Positions 43,475 to 51,796 of a stretch of DNA of 64,000 bases are shown here, in pieces (position 1 is the first letter of the stretch; every line of letters begins with the position of its first letter). This DNA is from DTPU01 sp963827855. Its GTDB lineage: Bacteria; Planctomycetota; Phycisphaerae; Sedimentisphaerales; Anaerobacaceae. The stretch is taken from positions 1,116,001 through 1,180,000 of the forward strand of contig CAWHBY010000001.1 in the NCBI GenBank assembly GCA_963827855.1, in the 5' to 3' direction. The translations under genes and the position numbers were made by a program. The notes beneath the pieces are model-generated. The model searched no databases. It was not told the origin of the DNA and worked only from the letters and a program-made list of their open reading frames with translations.

Positions 43475-44779
43475 TCAAAGATCAGTTGGTGCGAAATACG
43501 ACGGACCCTCCACGCCGTAGATGGCGTACCGTAGGGCGTCGCACGTGTGGTCATTGACCTTCAATGGCTCATCGGTCGGGTCCCGGTTCTCGGTGCCTTC
43601 TGCCCAGCGGTATCCGATCATCTCGTTGATGGTGTGCGTGCAGATCCTGAGGATGAACAGACGAGGCCTGCCGTCGTCCTGGACCTTCAAGGTGGCCTGA
43701 ACGGCCTCGATACCCAGGTGGACGTCCTTCCGGGCCGGTGTGGTCTTGATACCCAGCTTCTCGAACTCGTACCGGTCCTGGCTGTCGTGGTCCGCCCAGG
43801 TACAGCGATATCGCTCTCGGCCGCTAATCTGCTTGATCCGCTCGGCGTGGTAGGCCAAGGTCTCCCGGGCCTGGTAGTGCTCGGCGTAGACGTACCAGCG
43901 GCGGTCCGGGTCCCTGGCCAACCATAGGCATGCAAGCGGGTTGTTGTACCCGAAATCCACAGCCCGCCAGCGGTCCCAGTCCGCGGGGATCTCGAAGGGC
44001 TTGACCACGTGCACGTCCCGATTGAAGAGCTTGTACACGGCCCCCATGAACGCGGCAAACCGGCCCTTGATCCGTGTCTCCTGGACCTCCTCCGGCCACT
44101 GCTGGATCATCAGGTCGATCTCTTTGTCGTCCACGTACCCGCCCCGGCTCTTGCGGTTGTCGTTCAGATCCGCATAGAATACCGCGTCGGAGTCAGGCAG
44201 AGCCTTGATGCGAGTCTCAAGCCAGGGCTGGTACAGGATGGGCGTCATGGACTGGGCGGAGAAGCCGTTACGGTCCAGGAGCCGGGCCTGGACCTCCTGC
44301 CAGATGCCCTCGGCCTCGTTCTTGATCTGCTCGTCCCCATAGAACGCGTCGATGGCCCGACCCTCGAAGGCCTTGCGGCCCTGATCGTAGGCCTTGAACT
44401 CGATACAGGTTCCGTTGACCAGGCGGACCTCGCGCGGGATCTGGTCGCCCTTATTATGCCAGACGATCGCCTGGATCTGGCCGGTTGGCAGGTACCGCTT
44501 GAGCTTCTCCAGCCACAGGAGCTTACCCACCAGGGACCACGTGTTGGCCGCGGCCCAGATGACCGCGCCCCGGGGCGTCCTGCGGTACGGATGAACCCCC
44601 AGGGCGAAGGAGCATAGGTCATACCCGATGTTGGCCTCGGACTTGCCCGACCGGTTGCCGCCGAACAGCCAGCGATACTTGGCCCGGCTCTGGTGGAAGA
44701 GCTTGGCCGATGGCAGGGGTCGGTACCCCAGGATGGCCTTACCAGCGTATCGGATCTGGCGATCACTCAGAGTCAGCAT
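43475..44779 (-). CDS. terL: Phage terminase large subunit
   Basis: 434 residues. ATPase domain: Walker A GGNRSGKS (40-47) and a Walker B-like IDAFYGDEQ. Nuclease domain: the RAVDFGYNNP strand with its metal-binding Asp, ADHDSQDRYEFEKLGI, and DHTCDALRYAIYG near the C-terminus. TerL packages DNA into preformed capsids; no capsid gene accompanies it, so a helper phage would have to supply the capsid. It overlaps the small-subunit gene by 17 bases. Confidence 0.92.
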   Translation of the reverse strand: MLTLSDRQIRYAGKAILGYRPLPSAKLFHQSRAKYRWLFGGNRSGKSEANIGYDLCSFALGVHPYRRTPRGAVIWAAANTWSLVGKLLWLEKLKRYLPTGQIQAIVWHNKGDQIPREVRLVNGTCIEFKAYDQGRKAFEGRAIDAFYGDEQIKNEAEGIWQEVQARLLDRNGFSAQSMTPILYQPWLETRIKALPDSDAVFYADLNDNRKSRGGYVDDKEIDLMIQQWPEEVQETRIKGRFAAFMGAVYKLFNRDVHVVKPFEIPADWDRWRAVDFGYNNPLACLWLARDPDRRWYVYAEHYQARETLAYHAERIKQISGRERYRCTWADHDSQDRYEFEKLGIKTTPARKDVHLGIEAVQATLKVQDDGRPRLFILRICTHTINEMIGYRWAEGTENRDPTDEPLKVNDHTCDALRYAIYGVEGPSYFAPTDL

Positions 44780-45182
44780 GGCGATTCAGCAGGACCTCCC
44801 TGATCTGCTCACACTCCTGGTCGGTCAGATCGTTATCATTGTCGATCACCAGGTGCTCAATGGCCTTGCCCTCCTCGCGGTCGATCACGTACCGGGCCAT
44901 CCGCTCCGAGCCGGTCCCCTGTCCTGTGGCCAGGTTCGTCACGATCTCCAGGGCCGCCTTCTCCGATTGTGTGAGGCTCGCATGGTCAATCCGGGCAAGC
45001 TCGGCGTCGGTCATCCCCGCGTATCTGGCGACGTGCTTGTACAGGTTCGTCCTCGGCTTGGGCGATCCCTTCGGATTGCCGCTCTGGCCGGGTTTGAACT
45101 GGCACTCCTTGGGTGGGTGGCCGGGGCCGACCAGGTGGTCTTCTCGCTGTTGTGCAGGGGCTTCGGGCTCGGTGTCACTCAT
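44763..45182 (-). CDS. Putative small terminase subunit (DUF5681 type)
   Basis: 139 residues from ATG 45182 (MSDTEPEAPAQQ), preceded by GGAGGG. The N-terminal FKPGQSGNPKGSPKPRTNLYKHV motif is typical of DUF5681 proteins found next to phage terminase genes. The helical remainder (MTDAELARIDHASLTQSEKAALEIVTNLA) fits a DNA-binding small subunit. The frame is open far upstream but without conserved sequence. Role inferred from position. Confidence 0.78.
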   Translation of the reverse strand: MSDTEPEAPAQQREDHLVGPGHPPKECQFKPGQSGNPKGSPKPRTNLYKHVARYAGMTDAELARIDHASLTQSEKAALEIVTNLATGQGTGSERMARYVIDREEGKAIEHLVIDNDNDLTDQECEQIREVLLNRHADSE

Positions 45183-45303
45183 GGGCGCTGCCCTCCATGG
45201 CTTCTCGGATGATGGTTTTGATGGTCTGCTTGCCGCGGGCTGGTGGTCCCCGCCTGGGTCCGCTCGTGCAGGCCTTGATACCGTTCGGGCACGTTCCGCG
45301 TCG

Positions 45304-45660
45304 TCATGGGTGGGCTCCTTCCTCATCTGTGGCATGGTTCTGGATGCGGGCGAGGGCCAGGATGCGCTGCCGCGTGGCCTGGGGCAGGTGTGGCCAAGCG
45401 GCCATGACTCTGGCCAAGTCAGACCCAGCGGAGGCCGAATCGCCGCCGAGTGCTGCGCATTCTGCTGCGCCTTCGGAGCGAACCTGCGTTTGTGACCCCG
45501 GCAGGGCGGTTTGTTCAAGTCCTGTACCGCCCACTAGCCCGTTTCGTATGACATTGCCTGCAGGTGCGACAAACTGCAAATCCGCGTTTCCAAAGCCTTC
45601 GGATGGGTCCTCGCCCTGTCCGGCCTCACCAGGGGGATGCGATGTTGTTTGTCCATCCCA
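45304..45660 (-). pseudogene. Stranded integrase C-terminal tail fused across attR to an old integrase remnant
   Basis: Read on the minus strand, codons from about 45660 to 45534 (EDPSEGFGNADLQ..VGGTGLE) align with the integrase end at 33635 (NPLEGFWNADLQ..MGGTGLE) and come from an earlier element. Across the repeat the frame stays open for 69 codons (QTALPGSQTQ..SDLARVMAAWPHLPQATRQRILALARIQNH..) to a stop at 45304. The AWPxLPxxxRxxILAL pattern is typical of planctomycete integrase ends. In the excised circle these 69 codons would join int in frame. Confidence 0.75.
45513..45533. repeat. Attachment repeat, right end (attR core)
   Basis: Exact 21-bp copy of 33682-33702. GGGCGGT at 45504-45510 is complementary to ACCGCCC at 45526-45532, giving an inverted repeat around the core. 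Confidence 0.9.
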
Positions 45661-45952
45661 CGGGCTGCTCTCCATTGCGGTTGCTGGCGGCCACACCGAG
45701 TGGTATGCTGCGCACGGTGTTGCGTCCTCCCAGGGCGTCTGGGTAGCTTGGAATAGGGTCAATGCAGACGTGAGCAAGAGGTGGTCAGGGTTCACAAGGT
45801 TCGCCGGCGTGCCGTCTGACCTGGTTTTGGGCTTGCTGACCTTGCCGGCGATGGGAGTGGGTTGCGCCTTATTCGGTCCATCTCAACGACTGGCGTCCTG
45901 AATGGACAGCCCGTGTGAAAGCAGGACGCAGAGAAAAGCAGAAAGGACGAAA

Positions 45953-46393
45953 ATGAAGCCGAAATGGATGAAGAATGGACTACTGACGGTTGCGGTCGCA
46001 GGAACGATCGTGCTCAACACATCCTGTGGCATGTTGCTGCATCCGGAACGGAAGGGGCAGGTATCCGGCAGGATCGACCCAGGGATCGCCGTTCTGGATG
46101 GTATTGGCCTTCTGTTCTTCGTTATTCCAGGAGTCGTGGCTTTTGCCGTCGACTTCACGTATGGCACGATCTACCTGCCTCCCGGCGAGGCGAGTATGCA
46201 GAATCCTCCCGACGACTTGGCCGACATGGTGGCCGTCCCGGTCGGCAGACGTGAACTTACGAGGTCTCGCATCGAGACGCTGGTAAGCGAGCACACTGGA
46301 AGAGCCATTGACCTCAGCAGTCCACATGTGGTTGTGACCCATATCGATGGCGAGGGCAATGACCAAACCGGCCGCGTCTTCGTCGGCCTCTAG
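45953..46393 (+). CDS. Small YceK/YidQ-like lipoprotein
   Basis: 146 residues from ATG 45953, preceded by AAAGGACG. The signal (MKNGLLTVAVAGTIVLNTSC) ends in a lipobox-like Cys. The next part (HPERKGQVSGRIDPGIAVLDGIGLLFFVIPGVVAFAVDFTYGTIYLPPGE) is the hallmark of a small lipoprotein group close to YceK/YidQ. The C-terminal half is specific to this protein. It is chromosomal, just right of the element. Function unknown. Confidence 0.78.
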   Translation: MKPKWMKNGLLTVAVAGTIVLNTSCGMLLHPERKGQVSGRIDPGIAVLDGIGLLFFVIPGVVAFAVDFTYGTIYLPPGEASMQNPPDDLADMVAVPVGRRELTRSRIETLVSEHTGRAIDLSSPHVVVTHIDGEGNDQTGRVFVGL

Positions 46394-46606
46394 TCGCCCC
46401 ACGGAATCCAGAGACGCGAACAGGAGGATGGAGAGTCTGGAGGCGGTGTGAGCGGGTATAGGTATGGCCCGCTGCTAGGGTTTACTGCGTAGGCAAAGGT
46501 CAGCGCAGGCTAGGCCAGGAGCGGCCCTCACACTGTCTCGATTAATGCGTGACCTCCGGCTCGAAGTCCTCTCTCCAGACAGGGGATGAGTCAGTTGGCC
46601 TGCCTC

Positions 46607-46634
46607 TTGACTTTTCAGCGGCGATGGGTATAGT
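46607..46634 (+). promoter_or_regulatory. Candidate promoter
   Basis: TTGACT and TATAGT are separated by 16 bases, upstream of the small secreted protein at 46853. I see nothing else in 46394-46852. Confidence 0.5.
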
Positions 46635-46852
46635 ATGTCGTCATTATGGAGGAGCGGTGGTCCTGCCACCCGCGTCTTCGAGGTCTGCGAGAGAGGGCCG
46701 ACGCAGGATGCACCGCCGAATGGGTCAGTAGGGGGGAACGACCGACGACCTGAATGCGTCCGGCGCCTGCCTCCGTCCGGGTCGGCGCAACGGCTGCGCG
46801 ACCGATGATGGCCGGATCAATTCGGGCCTGCGGCTCAATGGAGGAGGCGCAG

Positions 46853-47095
46853 ATGAGAAGGAAGCGGAACAACGGACTGTTGATCCTGGCAGTGGGATTG
46901 ATCGTGTGCCTATGGGCTGCGCTGCGAGCCGCGGAACAGCCGCCTCCTGCCGTGGCGCCCTCACAGGGCGTGGTCCAAGGGCCTGTCCGGACGGCCTGTG
47001 AACCGGACAGGGCTGAGGAGGGACTGGAAGGGGATGTCATCGGTCTGGAAGCGACAGGGCTGGAGCAGGATCCAGGGGGCCTGCCGTGTCGGTGA
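46853..47095 (+). CDS. Short secreted protein, possibly truncated
   Basis: 80 residues from ATG 46853, preceded by GGAGGAGGCGC. The N-terminus is a clear signal peptide (MRRKRNNGLLILAVGLIVCLWAALRAAE). Only about 45 residues remain after it, and the last 19 codons overlap the end of the minus-strand GloVer gene. The start signals look genuine, but the body is too short to classify; it may be what remains of a longer secreted protein. Confidence 0.45.
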   Translation: MRRKRNNGLLILAVGLIVCLWAALRAAEQPPPAVAPSQGVVQGPVRTACEPDRAEEGLEGDVIGLEATGLEQDPGGLPCR

Positions 47096-48320
47096 GTGGC
47101 ACGCCGCGAAGCTTCAGTACGAATCCGTCCTTGGTGCCGCCCTTGTAGACGGACTGGTACGCTGGTCCTTGACCCAGGCGCCTGCATTCGAGTCCCACCG
47201 GCCCGCCTGGGATTGGAGGTGATAGTCCCCGTCCGGACCGAGACGGGCAAAGGAAGGGTCCACGTCGATATTCCCTCACCCCCGCGTGTCCGCCCCGGAC
47301 GCAACTGTAGGTGACCTGAGAGCCTGTGGGGGTAATCTGTGAGGCGTTCGGCTGGGTCCCATTGTCCGACAGGATGGAGTTCCGCATCACCGGAGCGCCG
47401 CCGTAGATCCCACCCGCCGTGTTCTGGGCGATCGTACAATTGACCACCACCGGTGCACCTCCGACTCCAAAGCGAGTGGAGGCCAGGGGCATTTTGATCC
47501 CAAGCCCGCCGTTGGCTGCGATAATGCAGTTGCTGATTGCAGGCTTGGCCCCTGCCAGCAGCTCGATCCCGGGACCGGTGTTCTCGATGACCTGGCAGCC
47601 CTTGATGGAAGGCTGCCCGCCCGAGCACCAGATCCCTGTACCGCCTCTGCGGATCGTCAGGCCCGTGAGGATATACCGCTCCGTGCAGTTCTGGAGCTTG
47701 ACTACTGGATCTATACCATTGCCCTCCAGGAGGGTAACGACCGTGGTATTGGGATCATCGGCATCCGTGGATTGCAGGACCAGGTCCTTGCCGGTGAGGG
47801 TGATGTTCTCGTTGTAGGTCCCTGGTGCCACCTGGATGACGTCGCCCGCCTGGGCCGCGTCGATCGCCGCCTGGATCGTGGGATACGGGTCCGGCACCAG
47901 CCTCGGCTGGGGCAGGTCTATCGCAAGAATCACGCCCTTGTTCTGCGTTCCGCCCTCGGAAGTCATTCCGTACACGGTGGAGCCGGACCATAACAATGAT
48001 CCCCAGGGCTTCGATCCATGAGTGCCGTTAAGACTATGTAGAAGCTGAAAGCCCGTGCCATCGGGATGGATCCTAAAGATCACACCTTTGCCGCTGCTGC
48101 CCCCGCCATAGGTCATCCCATAGAGCATCGAGCCGTACTCGACGAGTGAGCCATAGGGCGAAGCCCCGTCACCTGCGCCGCCGGCGAAGTGGTGCAGGAC
48201 CCGGTACTCCGCCTGTGCGACTGCGGTCAGGTCCAACAACAAGGCCGTCAAGAGATGGACTGCATGGCGGACCGGTTGAACCGCCTGAAGCGTCTGTTCG
48301 CGCGTGCTGGAATTCATCAT
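47037..48320 (-). CDS. GloVer-repeat / beta-helix secreted protein, short paralogue
   Basis: 427 residues. After a signal region come two or three GloVer-type repeats (YRVLHHFAGGAGDGASPYGSLVEYGSMLYGMTYGG; FQLLHSLNGTHGSKPWGSLLWSGSTVYGMTSEGG), then a NosD-like beta-helix (YPTIQAAIDAAQAGDVIQVAPGTYNENITLTG..LEGNGIDPVVKLQNCTERYILTGLTIRRGG). The frame after about 47305 no longer matches the paralogue at 48368: conserved residues (NIDVDPSFARLG..DYHLQSQAGRWD..TSP) continue in another frame, ending near 47123. It lacks the FG-GAP part of its neighbour and is 47 bases from it. A degraded duplicate. Confidence 0.72.
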   Translation of the reverse strand: MMNSSTREQTLQAVQPVRHAVHLLTALLLDLTAVAQAEYRVLHHFAGGAGDGASPYGSLVEYGSMLYGMTYGGGSSGKGVIFRIHPDGTGFQLLHSLNGTHGSKPWGSLLWSGSTVYGMTSEGGTQNKGVILAIDLPQPRLVPDPYPTIQAAIDAAQAGDVIQVAPGTYNENITLTGKDLVLQSTDADDPNTTVVTLLEGNGIDPVVKLQNCTERYILTGLTIRRGGTGIWCSGGQPSIKGCQVIENTGPGIELLAGAKPAISNCIIAANGGLGIKMPLASTRFGVGGAPVVVNCTIAQNTAGGIYGGAPVMRNSILSDNGTQPNASQITPTGSQVTYSCVRGGHAGVREYRRGPFLCPSRSGRGLSPPIPGGPVGLECRRLGQGPAYQSVYKGGTKDGFVLKLRGVPLTDTAGPLDPAPALSLPDR

Positions 48321-48367
48321 GGATGCTCCGTTTAGCTATTTGTTTCGGATAACGTTGAATTCATGCC

Positions 48368-51300
48368 TCAGTCCGCCGCCTGTGAACGATACACCGCCGG
48401 CAGCGGAGGCGTGGTGTTGAGCCAGACCTGGGCGGGGGCCCCTTGAGAGACGTTGGAAAGCTGGCTCGCCACAACAACCGCATCCATCCTGCCGTCCCCA
48501 TTCAAGTCCCCCACGGCCACATCCCAGTTCCAAGTTGTGGTCGGCCCAAGACGCAGTCCGCTGTCGCGGACGATCCCACTCCCGTCATTGAGCCAAACAC
48601 GGTTCGGTGCGTGGAGCGTCGTGAACACGTCGAGGGTGCCATCCCCGTCGAAATCGGCAAGGGCCACGTTCTCGCCCAAACTCCCCCCGAGGTTCGGTCC
48701 GCCGACGAAACGACCGGTTCCATCGTTCAGATAGATACGTCCGCTGCGTGCCGCGTCCTGGATACCCATCACCAGGTCCGGCCGGCCGTCGCCGTTGAGG
48801 TCGCCGAGCGCCAGGCCGTGCACGTGAGACGCCCCCTCGTCGAGGAGCTGGCCGCTGTCGTGGAAGTTTCCCTTGCCGTCATTCAGCCAGACGTGGTTGG
48901 GGCATTGCGTGCTGCCGTTCCACCGCCAGCCCGCGGTGACCGCGTCGATCGTGCCGTTGCCGTCGAGGTCGCCCAAGGCGATGAGCGCAAGTTGGCCTGT
49001 GCCAATGGTCCCGTCGCCAAGGCGCTGGCCCGTGTCGCGGAACCTGCCCTGACCGTCATTAAGATAGACCCGTGCGGCGGCATAGTTTCGGAGTGCAAAG
49101 ATATCCGGGTGCCCGTCGCCATTGAGGTCAGCGAGTTTGACGCTCAGGCTGCCGCCCTCGGCCGTTTCGATCAACCCGGTTTGAGCGGTGAAGCGGCCCT
49201 GCCCGTTGTTGAGCCAGACGGTGGTTCCGGTGATCACCTCAAGCCGTCCGTCGCCATTGATGTCGCCGGTTGCGGGCGTCGTCCAGCCGGACGACGACGT
49301 GAGGCGCTGACCGCTGTCCGTGAATCGCCCTTGGCCGTCATCGAAGTAGATTCGATAGTCGCTTGTGTTGACGACAAAGGCATCAAGAACGCCGTCGCCG
49401 GTAAAATCTCCGAGGACCACATTGCGGCCGGATGCCTGGTTGATCTGCTGGCCATTTGCAGCGAACTGGACCGAGGGCGACCGGCTGGCCTGGACTGTGC
49501 CTCCGTATGCACCTATGTTGATCCTGCCGCCATTGGGCGTGGATTCTGCACCAACGGAATCGGCAGGGTTGCCCGCATCGATGCACGGGCTGGTCAGGTC
49601 ATCCCCGACCCAGGCCCAGCCGTTGGGGTCCCAGCAGCCTCCCCTCGATTGGAGGTGATAGTCTCCCGGTACCCAGACCACATTAGGCTCGTTCACTTCA
49701 TTGGCGTCCGTCCATCTGCCCAGACGGGCGAACAAGGGATCCGCGTCGATGTTCCCGGTGCCCGTGAATCCGCCCTGGACGCAACTGTAGGTGACCTGTG
49801 AGCTGGTGGGGGTGATCTGCGGACCGGCCTGGTTTGGCCCATTGAAAGACAGGATGGAGTTACGCAGGGTCGCTAAGCCGGAGAGCCCTGCCTCACCGTT
49901 CTGAGCAATCGTGCAGTTGATCAGTATCGGCGTGGTTCCACGCGACTGTGGAGCCACCAGCTTGACGCCCAGGGCGTCGTTGGCGGCGATGATGCAGTGG
50001 TCGATGGTCGGCTGGGCACCGGCGAGCAGCTCGATGCCGGAGCCGGTGTTCTCGACGATGTCACATCTGCGGATGATCGGTTTTCCCCCTGAACACCAGA
50101 TGCCTGTGCCGCCCCCGCGGATCGTCAGCCCGGCCAGGACGCATTTCTCTGTGCTGTTCTGGAGTTTCACCGCCGGATCTATGCCGTTGCCCTCGACGAT
50201 CGTCTTGACCGTCAGATTCGGGTCGGTGGGATCGTTTGATTGCAGAGTCAAGTCCCTGCCGGTGATGACGACATTCTCATGGTAGATCCCCGACGCAAGT
50301 TGGATCGTGTCGCCGGCTTGAGCCGCATCGATCGCGGCCTGGATTGTCGGATAGCCATCCGGAACGAGTCTCGGCTGGGGCAGGTCCAGCGAGAAAAGGA
50401 CACCCCAATTCAGGGTGCCGCCTGCGGAGGTCATGCCATAGAGAGTCGATCCCGACAAAAACGGGGCGCCGACTGGATTCTTGCCGTCCGTACCCGTGAA
50501 GCTGTGCAGAACCTGGAAGCTTGTGCCGTCGGTCCTCAACTGAAAGACGACACCGCAGTTGCTCTCGCCGCCGGTGTGGGTCATGCCGTAGAGCATCGAG
50601 CCGGACTGAACCAATGATCCCGCCATTGGCGCCGCTCCGTCGCCGGCACCGCCCGCAAAACTGTGGAGTATCTGAAAACTCGTACCATCCGTGTTGATCC
50701 GGAAGAGGATGCCCAGATTGCTGGTGTCTCCGGCCCTGGCCAGCCCGTAAAGGACTGAACCCGACTGAATCAGTGAGCTGTGCGAACTCCCTCCGTCGTT
50801 GGTTCCGCCGACGAGGCTGTGCAGCAACTTGAAGCCGGTCCCATCGATGTTGATGCTGAAAATGATGCCGAGGTTGCCGCTGCCTCCGTTGAAGGTCATC
50901 CCATATAGAATTTCGCCGGATTCTATGAGGTTGCCGGGCGACCAGGTTCCGTCGCTGCTTCCACCGCGGAAGTGGTGCAGGATCTGGTAGTCCGTGCCGT
51001 CGGTATTGACCTTGAACACCGTCCCGCCCCAGACGCCGCCTATAGCGCTTCGGTCGCCGTTGCCCCCGCAGACGGTCATCCCGTAGAGAACGGAGTCGGA
51101 CTCGATCAGCGAGTCGTAGGGCCATTTGCCAGTCGCTCGGAGGTCCGGCGAAGGTATGCACCGCCTGATAAGCCGAACCGTCGAGGCCGATGCGAAAGAG
51201 GGCCCCCTTGTAGGTTGTGTTGTTTTCAGAACCGGCCATGCCGTAGAGCATCGTCCCGACCTGAACCAATGTGCCGTACGGTCTGGAACCGTCCAAACCG

Positions 51301-51584
51301 CTCGAATTGAAGCTGTGCATGAGTTGGAACGCGGTACCGTCGGCGTTGATTCTAAAGATCGTGCCGCCTCCGCTGCTTCCACCGGACATCGTCATCCCGT
51401 AGAGAATCGAGCCTGACTGGATCAGGGAACCCAAGGGGCCGGATCCATCGTTCGCACCACCGGCAAAGTGGTGCAGGACCCGGTAGTCCGCCTGTGTCGT
51501 GGTGGCCAGGGCCAATAGGGTCGTGAGGAGACCGATTCCATGGGCTACCTGGGTCTTCTTCTTGGGCTTGCTGACCTTCTTCAT
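48368..51584 (-). CDS. GloVer-repeat / beta-helix / FG-GAP secreted protein (one frameshift)
   Basis: About 1,070 residues when joined. The N-terminal piece (51584 to about 51131) has a signal region (TQVAHGIGLLTTLLALATTTQA) and the first GloVer-type repeats; one extra base at 51131 shifts the frame (HTFAGPPSD then GKWPYDSLIESDS). Further GloVer repeats (LYGMTVCGG; LYGMTFNGG; LYGLARAGD; LYGMTHTGG; LYGMTSAGG) lead to a beta-helix (YPTIQAAIDAAQAGDTIQLASGIY) and then about seven FG-GAP/VCBS calcium-binding repeats (GDINGDGRLEVITG; ADLNGDGHPDIFAL; GDLNGDGRPDLVMG; ADFDGDGTLDVFTT). A large extracellular beta-propeller/solenoid protein; role unknown. Without correction the useful frame begins at about 51130. 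Confidence 0.82.
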
Positions 51585-51660
51585 AGATGCGCCTCAATTG
51601 GATGACATTACATGGGTTCCACGGATCCTTCTGTACGGCCTCCTCCGAGGCCAGAACTCC

Positions 51661-51689
51661 TTGGGTAGACTCCGTGATGCAGTTACAAT
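51661..51689 (+). promoter_or_regulatory. Candidate promoter of the first tethered sigma factor
   Basis: TTGGGT and TACAAT are separated by 17 bases, in the 212-base gap between divergent genes. Confidence 0.4.
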
Positions 51690-51796
51690 GACTAACGGTC
51701 GAAGGGGGTGAAGGTATCGCTTCCGGTGGGAAAACTGATTCGATCTGAAGAAAGGCTGAAACCTCTGCCCATCCTGGCCGTTTGTCAGGCAGAGAC

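Larger units (their letters stand above)
33682..45533. mobile_element. 11.85-kb phage-satellite-like integrated element in tRNA-Val
   Basis: Bounded by a 21-bp direct repeat of the tRNA 3' end, with the integrase gene abutting the tRNA. Modules from left to right: integration/regulation/replication operon on the minus strand (33635-37562), cargo with mixed orientation (37676-42688), packaging genes on the minus strand (42784-45182). No capsid, portal, tail, holin or lysin gene is recognisable. Integrase, excisionase, replication and terminase genes without structural genes fit the satellite (PICI-like) plan; a decayed prophage or integrative plasmid are alternatives. Confidence 0.85.

Noticed and set aside
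45440..45518. Codons KAQQNAQHSAA at the start of the open frame upstream of the small terminase, resembling KAQQNAQQSAA of the integrase
   Set aside because: The resemblance is in a different frame from the conserved integrase tail and upstream of the terminase ribosome binding site; about 20 bases of GC-rich similarity is not enough to infer homology.
47037..47305. Reading GGTKDGFVLKL near the end of the short GloVer gene as an SBBP-type repeat
   Set aside because: Comparison with the paralogue shows the conserved sequence continues in another frame here, so this string is probably accidental.
48443..49801. A 452-codon plus-strand frame over the FG-GAP region
   Set aside because: The minus strand carries unmistakable FG-GAP repeats; the plus frame follows their complement and has no start signals.
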